In this document: in pieces, positions 43,813 through 53,576 of the stretch | How the letters are laid out: each line of letters opens with the position of its first letter | Numbering within the stretch: the first letter of the stretch is position 1 | Source of the DNA: Desulfovibrio litoralis DSM 11393 | Lineage (GTDB): Bacteria > Desulfobacterota > Desulfovibrionia > Desulfovibrionales > Desulfovibrionaceae | Direction: 5' to 3' | Length of the DNA: 64,000 nt | Assembly: GCF_900143255.1 (NCBI RefSeq) | Contig: NZ_FRDI01000004.1 | Location: forward strand, 1-64,000 | Position numbers and translations under genes: made by a program | Notes under the pieces: generated by a model | Databases searched by the model: none | Told to the model about the DNA's origin: nothing | The model's input: the letters and a program-made list of their open reading frames with translations, nothing else

Positions 43813-45042
43813 TTATTTTTTAGTTTTTGAACTGAGTTTTTTTATTTTATTTTTTGAGCTTTTTATTAAACTTACGCTTGAGGCTTTAATTAAATTAAAG
43901 TTTTTTTGAGCGTGAGTTTTTGTAATTTGTAAAAGCTGTGTTGGTTTTTGGCTTAATTTGTTTAAAAGTGATTTTTTCTTTGAGGCGTCGTTTGAAGATT
44001 CATTATTTTGAAACTCTTTTTGATTGTTATCTATTGGTATTTCTTTATCTTGAGCTTGTTTATTGTTTTTAAATATGTTGTCTTTGATTTTTTTTATAAT
44101 GGTTTGAACTGTTTCGTTGCTCAACTCTTTTAGCCAAGAACCTGATTCTTTAAAGACAGCCCCCCTTGAGGGAAGTTCCTCAAGATTAAGGTGTTGTTTA
44201 TATAAATTTCTTGTAATTAAACCAACTCTGATTAATAAAAAACTGTTGGCAGCTCCTTCGATACAAGAGCCGGTTAATTTTTTTAAAGCATTTCCCACAA
44301 ACGGAACTTGAGAGGCCCCTAACGCCGGTGAAATTGCCCGCCCGAGTTCTAATAAACTTCCGCTTATTTCGGCACCAAGATCAAGCTCTTCAAATGAAAA
44401 AGCCAAAAAAGTAGAATAAGCGACATTGCGGTAAAGGTTAAAAAGCTCCAAAGGGTGAAGTTTATGATTATAAATCTTTGCAGTTAGCCAAACCGTTCGG
44501 CATAAAGCAAAAAATACAATAACCGAATCAAGCTTGCCGTTTTGTGAGAGGGCTGTTCCGACAAAAACTTTTTTTGACATGGACATAATTTCTTTTTTTG
44601 CTTCTTTGTCCAGTTGTTCATAACACAAGCTTAAAGGCACTTTTTGTTTGTTTATGATTATAAATTCGTCTTGTGTTGTTTGAGCTATTAGCGATTGCTC
44701 CGGGGCTGATTCGTTAATTTTTACTGATTGTAAAAAAAATTTGTTTTTTAAAATGGGGTTTGTGTTTAAACCAAGGTTAAGAGCGTTGCGAATTGTTTCT
44801 TTTTCTTGGGCATTATAGTTTGATTTTAAAATTATTTTTTTATTCGAAAAGACAAGAGGATATAAAAGATAGATAAAGCCCAACCCCACTAAACTCAGCA
44901 GACCCAAAAACACAAAACGCCCAGAACCGTTAAACGCCAATTCCGAGAGTTCAGACAAGTCTTTTATTATAGAAAATAAAAAAAGAACTAAAAGAATAAT
45001 AATTAGGTAACTCGCCAGATTAAAAATTTTTTTTATATTCAC
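43813..45042 (-). CDS. YcjF/DUF697-like inner-membrane protein
   Basis: 409 residues. Two N-terminal membrane helices (about 10-30 and 43-63) are followed by a cytoplasmic helical domain with a QNGKLDSVIVFFALCRTVWLTAKIY stretch and a RAISPALGASQVPFVGNALKKLTGSCIEGAANSFLLIRVGLITRNL region. Both resemble the DUF697 (YcjF/UPF0283) family, in which small-residue-rich helices precede a conserved GXXXR-like end. A Lys/Ser/Asn-rich tail (about 320-409) is likely disordered. Function of the family is unknown; E. coli ycjF sits in the phage-shock region. Starts at GTG 45042 behind CGGAA. It is convergent with the HD-GYP gene, with 3 bp between stop codons. Confidence 0.6.
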   Translation of the reverse strand: MNIKKIFNLASYLIIILLVLFLFSIIKDLSELSELAFNGSGRFVFLGLLSLVGLGFIYLLYPLVFSNKKIILKSNYNAQEKETIRNALNLGLNTNPILKNKFFLQSVKINESAPEQSLIAQTTQDEFIIINKQKVPLSLCYEQLDKEAKKEIMSMSKKVFVGTALSQNGKLDSVIVFFALCRTVWLTAKIYNHKLHPLELFNLYRNVAYSTFLAFSFEELDLGAEISGSLLELGRAISPALGASQVPFVGNALKKLTGSCIEGAANSFLLIRVGLITRNLYKQHLNLEELPSRGAVFKESGSWLKELSNETVQTIIKKIKDNIFKNNKQAQDKEIPIDNNQKEFQNNESSNDASKKKSLLNKLSQKPTQLLQITKTHAQKNFNLIKASSVSLIKSSKNKIKKLSSKTKK

Positions 45043-45125
45043 GCTTATTCCGTAGGGCTTTTAGTATTTGTTATTGGAAATTATTTCATAATAATAACAG
45101 AATGTTTTTAATAAGACAATCTTGT

Positions 45126-45170
45126 AACTATAGATATTTACTAGATATTTTATAATAAAAGTCTATAGTT
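45126..45170. other. inverted repeat in the 321-bp gap before mraZ
   Basis: AACTATAGA (45126-45134) and its exact complement TCTATAGTT (45162-45170), loop of 27 AT-rich bases, followed by TTTTCC. It may be a weak terminator on the plus strand or an operator. Apart from this and the MraZ boxes, the 45043-45363 gap shows only AT-rich sequence. Confidence 0.3.
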
Positions 45171-45264
45171 TTTTCCTTTCTGCAAGATAATTATTTTTAT
45201 TTTATTTTTTATTTTTCCTAATTAAGTTTGTGTAATCAATGTATTAGACTTTAAAAAAAATTTT

Positions 45265-45299
45265 TGGTAAATAGTGGTAAAATGTGGAATAATGTGGTA
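45265..45299 (+). promoter_or_regulatory. MraZ operator: four TGG boxes with 10-bp period
   Basis: TGGTA, TGGTA, TGGAA and TGGTA begin at 45265, 45275, 45285 and 45295, each exactly 10 bp after the last and separated by five bases. MraZ binds direct TGGGN repeats with the same 5-bp spacers upstream of its own gene in E. coli. The third G is replaced by T or A here, a lineage variant. The last box is about 65 bp before mraZ, so autoregulation of the whole dcw cluster is expected. Confidence 0.75.
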
Positions 45300-45363
45300 G
45301 TTATTATTCATGTGTTCAATTCAATATTTTGCCAGATAAAAAAAATGATATTTTAAGGTTGTT

Positions 45364-45822
45364 ATGTCTAAGTTGAAATTATTTAGAGGGCGTTTTAGCC
45401 GAAGCGTAGATGATAAGGGGCGTTTAATGCTTCCTACAGAATTGCGTTCGGTTTTGGAATCACGCAGTGAGTCTTCTAAGATAATTTTTACAACTTATGA
45501 CGGCTGTATAGTTGGATTCCCTTTACCCGATTGGGAACAGCTTGAAGAAGCTTTTTATCAACTTAAAAATCCTCCCTTAACAGTAAGAAACTTTAGGCGT
45601 TTGGTAATAGGCGGAGCCGAAGAGTGTAACATTGATGCACAAGGAAGAGTTCGTTTATCAAAAACCCACCTTGAATATTCAGGAATAGAGTCAGAATTGA
45701 TTATAGTCGGGCAAGGTCAAAAGCTTGAATTATGGCAACCTCAGAAGTTGGAAGAAGTCTTAAAACAAGATTATGACGTTGCTTCTTTGTTAGCTGAAAG
45801 CGGTGTTGATTTTTCTTTTTAA
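45364..45822 (+). CDS. mraZ: transcriptional regulator MraZ
   Basis: 152 residues. Two AbrB-like swapped-hairpin halves: F-x-G-R-F-x-x-x-x-D-K-G-R (residues 8-21) and AEECNIDAQGRVRLSKTHLEY (about 80-100), the repeated DxKGR/DxxGR pattern of MraZ. It binds DNA as an oligomeric ring and represses the dcw operon. The TGG-box array lies about 65 bp upstream. It opens the cluster and is followed after 141 bp by rsmH. GTTATG leaves a weak RBS (AAGG, 6 bases before). Confidence 0.93.
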   Translation: MSKLKLFRGRFSRSVDDKGRLMLPTELRSVLESRSESSKIIFTTYDGCIVGFPLPDWEQLEEAFYQLKNPPLTVRNFRRLVIGGAEECNIDAQGRVRLSKTHLEYSGIESELIIVGQGQKLELWQPQKLEEVLKQDYDVASLLAESGVDFSF

Positions 45823-45963
45823 TATTTATATACAATCTCTAGAAATATTTTAAATATTTTCTATATTATGACGATAAGCAAGATAAAGGCTTAGTCAACT
45901 ATAATTACTAGAAAAATATTTTCAAAAACATAAATTAATATAATAAGATAGTGAGCAAGGATC

Positions 45964-46971
45964 ATGGCATTTCAAAATACACAAGAAAAACAACAAGAAA
46001 ATATGAACAGAGGAGCATATACTCCGAAGCATATTTCTATTTTGTTGTCTGAGTGTATAGATGCTTTAGCATTAAAAGATAATGCCTTATATTTAGATGC
46101 AACTTTAGGCTTGGGCGGGCATTCTGAGGGTATTTTACAAAAAGCACAGGCTATGGGTTTAAAAAACTTTAAGTTGCTTGGCTTTGATAGAGACCCTGAT
46201 GCTTTAGCGTTTGCTACCAAGCGTTTAGCTCCGTTTGGTGAAGCTTTTCAAGCTGTGCAATCTTGTTTTAGTAATGTTGATGCCGTTTTAAGCGAACTTG
46301 GTTATTCCGGGGCTTGTCTTGACGGTGTTTTGGCTGATCTCGGAGTTTCTTCCATGCAACTTGATTTTGCCGAACGTGGGTTTAGTTTTTTGCATGATGC
46401 CCCCTTAGATATGAGAATGAGCAAGGCGGGGCGCAGTGCCAAGAATGTGGTTAACGAGAGTGAAGAGTCTGAGTTGCAAAAAATTATAGCCGAGTTTGGT
46501 GAAGACCCCTTAGCGGGACGCATCGCTAAGGCAATTGTTCAGGCACGTTTTAAAAAAAGCATCGAAACTACTTTAGAATTAGCTCAAATTGTCTTTGATG
46601 CTTATCCTGCCAAGTGGCGTTTTACAGCAAGAAATCATCCGGCTACTCGCACTTTTCAAGCCCTGCGTATTTTTGTTAATGAGGAACTTTTTGAATTGAA
46701 TAAATTTCTTTCAACAATTGTTACAAGGTTAAAACCCGGAGCAAGACTGGCTTTAATCAGTTTTCACTCTTTGGAAGACCGAATTGTAAAACATTTTTTT
46801 AAAGAAGAAGCCAAGGCTTGTGTTTGTCCTCCGGCTTTTCCGATCTGTAGATGTAATAAAAAGGTTACCTTAAAAATAATTAGCTCTAAACCAATTTTAC
46901 CGTCAAAAGATGAAATTGTTTTTAACTCTCGCTCTGCCAGTGCTAAACTCAGAGTTGCAGAAAAAATCTAG
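45964..46971 (+). CDS. rsmH: 16S rRNA (cytosine(1402)-N4)-methyltransferase
   Basis: 335 residues (family about 310-330). It methylates C1402 of 16S rRNA in the ribosome P site. Rossmann SAM motif YLDATLGLGGHSEGIL, FDRDPDAL, DGVLADLGVSSMQLD, ERGFSF, and the C-terminal LKPGARLALISFHSLEDRIVKHFF and a Cys-rich PPAFPICRC segment are all present. The N-terminus has about 15 extra Gln/Lys-rich residues before HISILLSECI; a later ATG at residue 15 is an alternative start, but AAGGATC precedes 45964. It is second in the dcw cluster. Confidence 0.95.
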   Translation: MAFQNTQEKQQENMNRGAYTPKHISILLSECIDALALKDNALYLDATLGLGGHSEGILQKAQAMGLKNFKLLGFDRDPDALAFATKRLAPFGEAFQAVQSCFSNVDAVLSELGYSGACLDGVLADLGVSSMQLDFAERGFSFLHDAPLDMRMSKAGRSAKNVVNESEESELQKIIAEFGEDPLAGRIAKAIVQARFKKSIETTLELAQIVFDAYPAKWRFTARNHPATRTFQALRIFVNEELFELNKFLSTIVTRLKPGARLALISFHSLEDRIVKHFFKEEAKACVCPPAFPICRCNKKVTLKIISSKPILPSKDEIVFNSRSASAKLRVAEKI

Positions 46972-46982
46972 AGGATGAAATT

Positions 46983-47312
46983 ATGAACCTGACTAAGATG
47001 GTTACAACGAATGGTGATGTAAAAAACGGTGGCATATTTAACTTAAATATGTGTGTTGTTGTACTTATTTTATCTGTTGCTTTTAGCCTTGTTTTGGGTT
47101 TAAGCCTTGTTTGGTTTAATATTGAACGAATGGACATGGCGTATGATCTTAAAAAACTTCAAGGCGAAGTAGACAAAAGAATTTCTTTGACTGCTAAACT
47201 TGAAATAGAAAGAGATAGGCTCACAGCCCCTAATATTTTATTTAGTAAGGCGGGTGAATTTAAAATGTATCCTGCCAAGTTAAATCAGATTCGCCATATT
47301 TCTCAACAATAG
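46983..47312 (+). CDS. ftsL: cell division protein FtsL
   Basis: 109 residues. A short cytoplasmic N-terminus, one membrane helix (about 24-44, VVVLILSVAFSLVLGLSLVWF) and a periplasmic leucine/coiled-coil segment (about 48-90). Sequence is weakly conserved, as always for FtsL; assignment rests on topology, length and position between rsmH and ftsI. FtsL forms FtsQLB with FtsQ and FtsB, which licenses septal synthesis by FtsWI. AGAGGA lies before ATG. The 58-bp gap to ftsI holds no terminator. Confidence 0.8.
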   Translation: MNLTKMVTTNGDVKNGGIFNLNMCVVVLILSVAFSLVLGLSLVWFNIERMDMAYDLKKLQGEVDKRISLTAKLEIERDRLTAPNILFSKAGEFKMYPAKLNQIRHISQQ

Positions 47313-47369
47313 TAATTTTATTAAGTTTTTCCCGAGTGATAAAAGTTTTTTAAAGAGGTTATAAATACA

Positions 47370-49481
47370 ATGAAGTGGCAGTTAAGCAAAGAGAGAGACA
47401 AAAAACGTAGCTCTAGAAACAGTAGACAGAAAAAGACTTCTTTTTTTTCTAAAACTGTTAGTAGTCATACGACTTCTCTTGATGCTACAACAACAAAAAG
47501 CACAGGACAAGTTGACTGGACACGCAGGCGTATTAAAATTGTCGGCGTTGTCTTTGCTTTGCTTTGGTGTCTATTGTTGGCTAAAGCGGCTCATGTTCAA
47601 ATAGTAGATGGTCAACGCCTTGCTCTTGTTGCTCTAAGACAACATCAAACCACAGAATTGATTACCGGGAAAAGAGGCGATATTTTAGATCGTAATGGTA
47701 ATGTTTTGGCTCGTAGCGTTGAATTTCGTTCTGTTTTTATTCAACCTCAAGATGTTGTCGAACCTCGTGTTGTGGCTCAACGGTTGTCAAAAGCTTTAAA
47801 TATGCCTGAAAAACAGGTGTATGCGGCATTAACTGAAAAAAGGCGTTTTGTTTGGCTTGCTCGTAAGTTAGATGACCAAACAGCTTTAAATGTGAAAAAT
47901 GCCAATTTGCCGGGAGTTCATTTAACGACTGAATATGAAAGAGTTTATCCGATGAAACATTTGGCCGGGCAACTGCTTGGTTTTGTTGGAATTGATGACA
48001 GAGGTCTTGAAGGACTGGAACTTGCTTTTAACGAAAGTTTATCAGGGCAGGGAACTCGTAAAATGGTTATGCGTGATGCTGCCGGAAGAAAGCTTTATTT
48101 AAACAGTCAAGAAGGCATGGACGGTGCATCAGGAGCAGATTTAAAGTTAAGTTTAGACATTAACGTGCAATTTTTTGCCGAAGAAGCCTTAGAAAAAGCG
48201 GTTTCAAAAAATAAAGCCAAGTGGGGCGGTTGTCTTGTTGTTGAAGTTAAAAGCGGAGACATCTTAGCTTGGGCTGAATATCCGTTTTTTAATCCGAACA
48301 GCATTACAGCAAGTAATGGTTTTATAAAACGCAATAAGCTTGCTATGGACGCTTTGGAACAAGGCTCGACAATTAAACCGTTTTTATTGGCAGCCGCCCT
48401 TGAAGAAAAAGTTATTACCCCAGATTCAACATATTATTGTGAAAAAGGTCGTTGGCGTATTAATGGGGTTACTATTCGTGATACTAAACCTTACGATAAG
48501 TTACCTGTTAATAAAATATTACGTTATTCAAGTAACATAGGTATGGCTAAGATAGGTATTCAGCTTGGTTCTGAAAAATATTATTCTTATTTGTCTCGTC
48601 TTGGTTTTGGACAAAAGACCAATATTCAATTAGCCGGAGAAAGCCGTGGTATTTTGCGTCCTTATAAGCAATGGCAACCGATTGACTTAGCCGCAACATC
48701 TTTTGGACAAAGTTTTTCGGCAACAGGTTTACAGGTTGTTCAAGCCTATAATACTTTAGCCAATAATGGAGTTAAAAAAGCTTTACGCTTGGTTATAGAT
48801 AAAAATGAGGCTTCTTTTCCTCCTGAACGTATTTACTCCGAAGAGGTAAGTAGGCAAGTGCGTTCGATGATGCGTGAAGTTGTTGAAGAAGACGGAACAG
48901 GTAAACAGGCAAGAATTCCCGGTATCTCCGTTGGTGGTAAAACAGGAACAGCTCAAAAAGTTGATAAAGGCGGAGCAGGATACGGCAGCGGGCGAGTGGC
49001 TTCTTTTGTCGGAATGGTGCCTATTGAAGAACCTGAATATTTAGTTTTTGTAGTTTTGGACGAACCAACTCTTACTTCATATGGTGGTGTTGTTGCGGCC
49101 CCTGTTTTTCAACAGGTTGCTTTAAGAACTTTAGCTTATTTTGGACACGCTTCAAATATTCAATTGGCTGCTTTTAATGAACCTATTGTTGAAGAAATTT
49201 CTGAGGGTGCGGCTTTACCCGAGGGTGTTGATCTTGGCGGTGCGACTATCGAAGCGGCAATTAGTGATTTAGTAAAACAAACAACGCGTCCCAAAGTTAT
49301 GCCTAAAATCACCGGGAAAAGTGTGCGTAGCGCCGTTGAACAATTGTCGAGTTATGGTTTTGTTCCTGTAATAAACGGAAAGGGTAGTGTTGTTGTGCGT
49401 CAAGACCCCCAACCCGGAGCGCCTTGGCCTGACCCTGAAAAAAACAATGTAAAGTGTACCTTATGGTTGTCGGAGGGTTAG
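47370..49481 (+). CDS. ftsI: septal penicillin-binding protein FtsI/PBP3 with PASTA domain
   Basis: 703 residues, longer than E. coli FtsI (588) because of a C-terminal PASTA-like domain (about 640-703; LPKITGKSVRSAVEQL...WLSEG). N-terminal disordered basic region, membrane helix (about 54-74), pedestal domain (about 90-230), then transpeptidase: nucleophile S333 in QGSTIKPF, SSN (about 389) and K524-TGT. It cross-links septal murein with FtsW as polymerase. PASTA domains bind uncross-linked murein and are uncommon in proteobacterial FtsI but usual in SpoVD-like proteins. The start follows AAAGAGGTT. Confidence 0.93.
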   Translation: MKWQLSKERDKKRSSRNSRQKKTSFFSKTVSSHTTSLDATTTKSTGQVDWTRRRIKIVGVVFALLWCLLLAKAAHVQIVDGQRLALVALRQHQTTELITGKRGDILDRNGNVLARSVEFRSVFIQPQDVVEPRVVAQRLSKALNMPEKQVYAALTEKRRFVWLARKLDDQTALNVKNANLPGVHLTTEYERVYPMKHLAGQLLGFVGIDDRGLEGLELAFNESLSGQGTRKMVMRDAAGRKLYLNSQEGMDGASGADLKLSLDINVQFFAEEALEKAVSKNKAKWGGCLVVEVKSGDILAWAEYPFFNPNSITASNGFIKRNKLAMDALEQGSTIKPFLLAAALEEKVITPDSTYYCEKGRWRINGVTIRDTKPYDKLPVNKILRYSSNIGMAKIGIQLGSEKYYSYLSRLGFGQKTNIQLAGESRGILRPYKQWQPIDLAATSFGQSFSATGLQVVQAYNTLANNGVKKALRLVIDKNEASFPPERIYSEEVSRQVRSMMREVVEEDGTGKQARIPGISVGGKTGTAQKVDKGGAGYGSGRVASFVGMVPIEEPEYLVFVVLDEPTLTSYGGVVAAPVFQQVALRTLAYFGHASNIQLAAFNEPIVEEISEGAALPEGVDLGGATIEAAISDLVKQTTRPKVMPKITGKSVRSAVEQLSSYGFVPVINGKGSVVVRQDPQPGAPWPDPEKNNVKCTLWLSEG

Positions 49482-49485
49482 GATA

Positions 49486-50940
49486 ATGCTCTTTAGTGAT
49501 TTAATTAAAAAAGTTAAAAACGAAAAGCTTCCTGTATATACTCATTCGGCTAAGGTAGAGGCGGGTTCTGTTTTTGTTGCTCTTCCTGCTTTGGCTAATT
49601 TAGCCCAAAGTGGAGAAGGTTATATAGCAGAAGTTTTAAAATTAAAACCTTTTGCTGTGGTTTGCAGGCCTGAACTGGTTAAAGAGTTTATAAGCTTGGC
49701 AGAAACAAATAAGGTAACTTTGATAGAGGTCTTTGACCCTCGGTTTGCTCTTGGTGAGTTGGCAAAGGCTTATTACGGAACAGATTCACTTCATCTTGAT
49801 ATTATAGGTATTACCGGAACTAACGGAAAAACAACAACAGCTCACTTATTAGATTATCTTTTTAGTCATCATGGAAAAAAAGTCGGGATTATAGGAACAA
49901 TCAGTTGTCGTTGGGGTTCTCATTACCACGATTCAAATCTTACAACTCCCGGTTGTTTGGAAAACCATGAACTTTTTTCACAAATGGAAAAAGACAAGGT
50001 CGACCTTGCTTTTGTTGAAGTTTCTTCTCACGCTTTAGATCAACAGCGCTTGGCAGGTCTTAAGTTTAAGGTTGGTGTTTTTACTAACCTAACCCAAGAT
50101 CATCTAGATTATCACCAAAATATGGAGGCATATTTTCAAGCAAAAGCTCGTTTATTTGCCCCTGATACCAAAGGTGAATTTTTGGTAATTAATGCAGACG
50201 ATTCTTATGGGTTGCGTTTGTTACAACAAGATAAAAGTGCAATTGCATACGGATTAAATGATTTTAGTTTGGATAACCCTTATTTACACGCTGAATTATT
50301 GGAAAATTCCACAAAAGGCTTACATTTGAAAATGTCTTATTTAGGTGAAAGTTGGGAGTTGAAATCTCACTTATTGGGGCGACATAACGCCTTAAACCTA
50401 CTTGCCACTCAAGCAACAGCTTTGGCTTTGGGGTTAAAACCTAATGATTTTAAAGTTTTGGAGGATTATTTAGGCGTTAATGGGCGTTTTGAACGTATTA
50501 TTAACAATAAAGGTTTGGATATTTTTGTTGATTATGCTCATACTCCTGATGCGTTAGAAAATGTGTTGCATACTTTAAAAGATGTTGGTTTTAAAAAAAT
50601 AATTACCCTTTTTGGTTGTGGTGGAAACAGAGATAAAACAAAACGCCCTTTAATGGGGGAAGTTGTTTCAAAATATTCAGATATAGCAATTTTAACTTCA
50701 GATAACCCCAGAAAAGAAGAGCCGCTTGAGATTATGCGTGATGTTGCAAAGGGTTTGGAACATTGCAAAAAAGTTTATACAGAAGTCGATAGGGCTAAAG
50801 CTTTAGCCTTGGCGGTAAAAATCATGCAACCCGGTGATGCGTTAATGGTTGCCGGAAAAGGGCATGAATCATATCAAATTATCGGAGAAACCAAGTATCC
50901 TTTTAGCGATCAACAAACTTTAAAGGAGCTGTTAATATGA
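49486..50940 (+). CDS. murE: UDP-MurNAc-tripeptide ligase (meso-DAP adding)
   Basis: 484 residues, cytoplasm. It adds meso-diaminopimelate to UDP-MurNAc-Ala-Glu. ATP loop GITGTNGKTTTAHLLDYL (108-125), the carbamylated-lysine region VEVSSHALDQQRL, NGRFERI, and the substrate-selecting DNPR in TSDNPRKEEP, which marks DAP rather than lysine specificity. It begins 4 bp after ftsI and its last four bases overlap murF (ATGA), so expression is coupled. GGAGG before the ATG. Confidence 0.96.
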   Translation: MLFSDLIKKVKNEKLPVYTHSAKVEAGSVFVALPALANLAQSGEGYIAEVLKLKPFAVVCRPELVKEFISLAETNKVTLIEVFDPRFALGELAKAYYGTDSLHLDIIGITGTNGKTTTAHLLDYLFSHHGKKVGIIGTISCRWGSHYHDSNLTTPGCLENHELFSQMEKDKVDLAFVEVSSHALDQQRLAGLKFKVGVFTNLTQDHLDYHQNMEAYFQAKARLFAPDTKGEFLVINADDSYGLRLLQQDKSAIAYGLNDFSLDNPYLHAELLENSTKGLHLKMSYLGESWELKSHLLGRHNALNLLATQATALALGLKPNDFKVLEDYLGVNGRFERIINNKGLDIFVDYAHTPDALENVLHTLKDVGFKKIITLFGCGGNRDKTKRPLMGEVVSKYSDIAILTSDNPRKEEPLEIMRDVAKGLEHCKKVYTEVDRAKALALAVKIMQPGDALMVAGKGHESYQIIGETKYPFSDQQTLKELLI

Positions 50941-52403
50941 AACTTACTCTTTTGGAAATGACCAAAGCTTTGGGTTTGGATCTAAATAACTTACCTGCTC
51001 CGAATAAAGAAGCTTGGAATCTTGTGCCTAGTTCTGTTATAAGTGATAGTAATGAGGTAAAACAGGGTTCTTTGTTTGTTTGTGTAAAAGGTACCAGAGT
51101 TGATGGGCATGATTTTGCCGAAGATGCCGTAGATCAAGGAGCTTGTGCGATTTTGGCGTCTTATAATCCCTTTGGACCTGTTCCGCCTGTACCTGTTATT
51201 TTATATTCAGATGTGATTTTGGCACTCGGAAAAATTGCCCGCAGACATCGTGAGGATATGAAAGGAAAAGTTATTGCTCTAACGGGAACAGCCGGAAAAA
51301 CCACAGTAAAAGAAGTTTTGGCTCATATTCTTTCTCAAGTTGCTTTTTGTGAAAAAAGTCCAAAAAATAAAAATAATCAGCTTGGCTTACCTTTGTCGAT
51401 GTTGTCATCCTCGGAAAACGCAAAGTTTTGGATCATGGAACTTGGAATAAGTCAGGCTCATGATATGGACGAACTTGGTCAAATTATCAATCCTGATTAT
51501 GCAGTTATTGTCAATGTTGGTGCCGGACATTTGGAAGGGCTTGGTAAACTTGGCGTAGCTTATCATAAAACTCGTTTATTAAAATATTTATCGGATTTAG
51601 GGGAAGGCGTTGTTTGTGCCGATTATACCGATTTACAAGAAGAGGCGTTAAAAATTGGTAAACCGATTTTATTTTTCAGTAGTAAAAATAAAAAGTATGA
51701 TTGTTTTGCTAGTTATGTCGGGCCGGCTGCTGATGTAAAAATGCAAGAAGGCGGAATCAGAAAAGGTGTTTATAGTGTTTACGTTTTTGGTGAACAATTT
51801 GATGTAATTACACCATTCAGAGGTTCTTTTGGAGCAGAAAATGTTGCGGTTATTGTAGCAACAGCGAAACGTCTTGGTTTAACTAATAATGAAATTAAAA
51901 AAGGTTTTATGACGGCGGTTTTGCCGGATAGTCGTTTTTTTTGTAAAGAACTTTGCGACAATATCATTATTGACGACAGCTATAATGCGAATCCCTTATC
52001 CATGAACCGTATGCTTTCAACGGTTGCAGAGTTGGCCGAAGAATCAAAATCCGAGGTTTATTTAATGCTTGGCGAAATGCGAGAACTTGGAGAAGAAGCT
52101 CCCGGAGCTCATGCCTCTCTTGGTGTTGAAGTTGCGACTATCGGACCTAAAGCGATTTTTTGGAAGGGAGCTTATGGCGATGTTATTTTAAACTCTTTGC
52201 GAACTTCAGGTTGGAAAGGATTTTTTAAAGTTGTCAATAACTCCGAAGATTTTTTATCTGCCTTACCTGAACTTGGAATTTTATCATGTACTCAAAGCAA
52301 AAATAATTTGAAAGGTAAGCATGCCGTGTTTTTGATTAAAGGTTCTAGAGGTAATAAACTTGAAGAAATTTCAAAAGCCCTAACTGAATATCTCCAAGCG
52401 TAG
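50937..52403 (+). CDS. murF: UDP-MurNAc-tripeptide D-Ala-D-Ala ligase
   Basis: 488 residues. It adds D-Ala-D-Ala to complete the UDP-MurNAc-pentapeptide. The ATP loop is LTGTAGKTTVKEVLAHIL (about 116-133), with KNKNNQLGLPLSML, IVNVGAGHLEGLG and DDSYNANPLSMN, all MurF-type. The start overlaps the murE stop by four bases, with AAGGAG in murE coding sequence. D-Ala ligase (ddl) is missing from the cluster, so its substrate comes from a gene elsewhere. Confidence 0.95.
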   Translation: MKLTLLEMTKALGLDLNNLPAPNKEAWNLVPSSVISDSNEVKQGSLFVCVKGTRVDGHDFAEDAVDQGACAILASYNPFGPVPPVPVILYSDVILALGKIARRHREDMKGKVIALTGTAGKTTVKEVLAHILSQVAFCEKSPKNKNNQLGLPLSMLSSSENAKFWIMELGISQAHDMDELGQIINPDYAVIVNVGAGHLEGLGKLGVAYHKTRLLKYLSDLGEGVVCADYTDLQEEALKIGKPILFFSSKNKKYDCFASYVGPAADVKMQEGGIRKGVYSVYVFGEQFDVITPFRGSFGAENVAVIVATAKRLGLTNNEIKKGFMTAVLPDSRFFCKELCDNIIIDDSYNANPLSMNRMLSTVAELAEESKSEVYLMLGEMRELGEEAPGAHASLGVEVATIGPKAIFWKGAYGDVILNSLRTSGWKGFFKVVNNSEDFLSALPELGILSCTQSKNNLKGKHAVFLIKGSRGNKLEEISKALTEYLQA

Positions 52404-52463
52404 TTTTTAAGTGATTGTGTTTTTCTTGTTTCAAAAAAATTAATTCTATTTATCGAGTGTGTT

Positions 52464-53540
52464 ATGTTATATCATTTTCTTTATCCTCTAGCTTCCGAAT
52501 TTTCTGTTTTTAACGTTTTTCGTTATATTACTTTTCGCTCTGTTTGGGCGTTATTAACGGCTTTGGTTTTAACTATTTTGATTGGACCTTGGTTTATTCG
52601 TTTTTTACAACGTCTTAAATTTGGACAATACATTCTTGAAGACGTTAACCTGCATAGCAAAAAAGCAGGCACGCCGACTATGGGCGGTCTTTTGATTGCT
52701 TTTTCGTTGGTTACAAGTGTTTTATTGTGGGCTGATTTAACAAATATTTATATTTGGTTATCTTTACTTGCTTTTTTAGGTTTTGCTTGTGTTGGTTTAA
52801 TTGACGACGGTCTTAAGATTTGGCGTAAAAATAACCGAGGCTTAAATTCCCGAAATAAATTGTTGGGGCAGATTTTAGTCGCAACGACCGTGATGTTTAT
52901 CCTTGTGCAACACCCTGCGTATTCAACGGTTTTATCTGTACCTGTTTTTAAAAATGTTGCCCCTGATTTAGGGTGGCTTTATTTAGTGTTTGCTATTTGC
53001 GTTATGGTGGGAGCTTCAAACGGAGTTAACTTAACTGATGGTCTTGACGGACTTGCAATCGGGCCGGCAATTGTTACGGGAATTTGTTTTGCTATTTTTA
53101 TTTATGTTGCCGGTAATAGCCAACTTGCGAAGTATTTACAAATCCCCGGTGTTCCGGGTGTTGGTGAGGTTACTGTTTTTTGTGGGGCTTTAGTCGGGGC
53201 TTCACTCGGATTTTTATGGTTTAACGCTTATCCGGCACAAGTTTTTATGGGTGATGTGGGTTCTTTATCTTTGGGCGGAACTTTAGGATTTTTAGCAGTT
53301 TTGGCAAAACAAGAATTAATTTTGATAATTGTTGGTGGTATTTTTGTGGCGGAAGCCGTTTCGGTTATTTTACAGGTTGGATATTTTAAGGTGAGCGGTG
53401 GAAAAAGAATTTTTAGAATGGCACCATTACACCACCATTTTGAACTTAAAGGTATTCCTGAGTCAAAAATTATTATTCGTTTTTGGATTGTTTCGGTTAT
53501 TTTGGGCTTAGCCGCACTTTCGATTTTAAAATTACGTTAA
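52464..53540 (+). CDS. mraY: phospho-N-acetylmuramoyl-pentapeptide-transferase
   Basis: 358 residues, about ten membrane helices. It moves phospho-MurNAc-pentapeptide to undecaprenyl phosphate, making lipid I. Motifs: [10 protein letters not shown], the aspartate pair [31 protein letters not shown], and the [10 protein letters not shown] loop near the C-terminus that holds conserved histidines of the active site. The first residues ([26 protein letters not shown]) match the family's usual start. Confidence 0.97.
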   Translation: MLYHFLYPLASEFSVFNVFRYITFRSVWALLTALVLTILIGPWFIRFLQRLKFGQYILEDVNLHSKKAGTPTMGGLLIAFSLVTSVLLWADLTNIYIWLSLLAFLGFACVGLIDDGLKIWRKNNRGLNSRNKLLGQILVATTVMFILVQHPAYSTVLSVPVFKNVAPDLGWLYLVFAICVMVGASNGVNLTDGLDGLAIGPAIVTGICFAIFIYVAGNSQLAKYLQIPGVPGVGEVTVFCGALVGASLGFLWFNAYPAQVFMGDVGSLSLGGTLGFLAVLAKQELILIIVGGIFVAEAVSVILQVGYFKVSGGKRIFRMAPLHHHFELKGIPESKIIIRFWIVSVILGLAALSILKLR

Positions 53541-53576
53541 AAATTTATATTACGGAAAAAAATAGGACAATTTAAG

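Noticed and set aside
45126-45170. Strong terminator before mraZ
   Set aside because: The stem is AT-rich with a 27-base loop and no plus-strand gene ends close by. It is kept only as an inverted repeat of unknown use.
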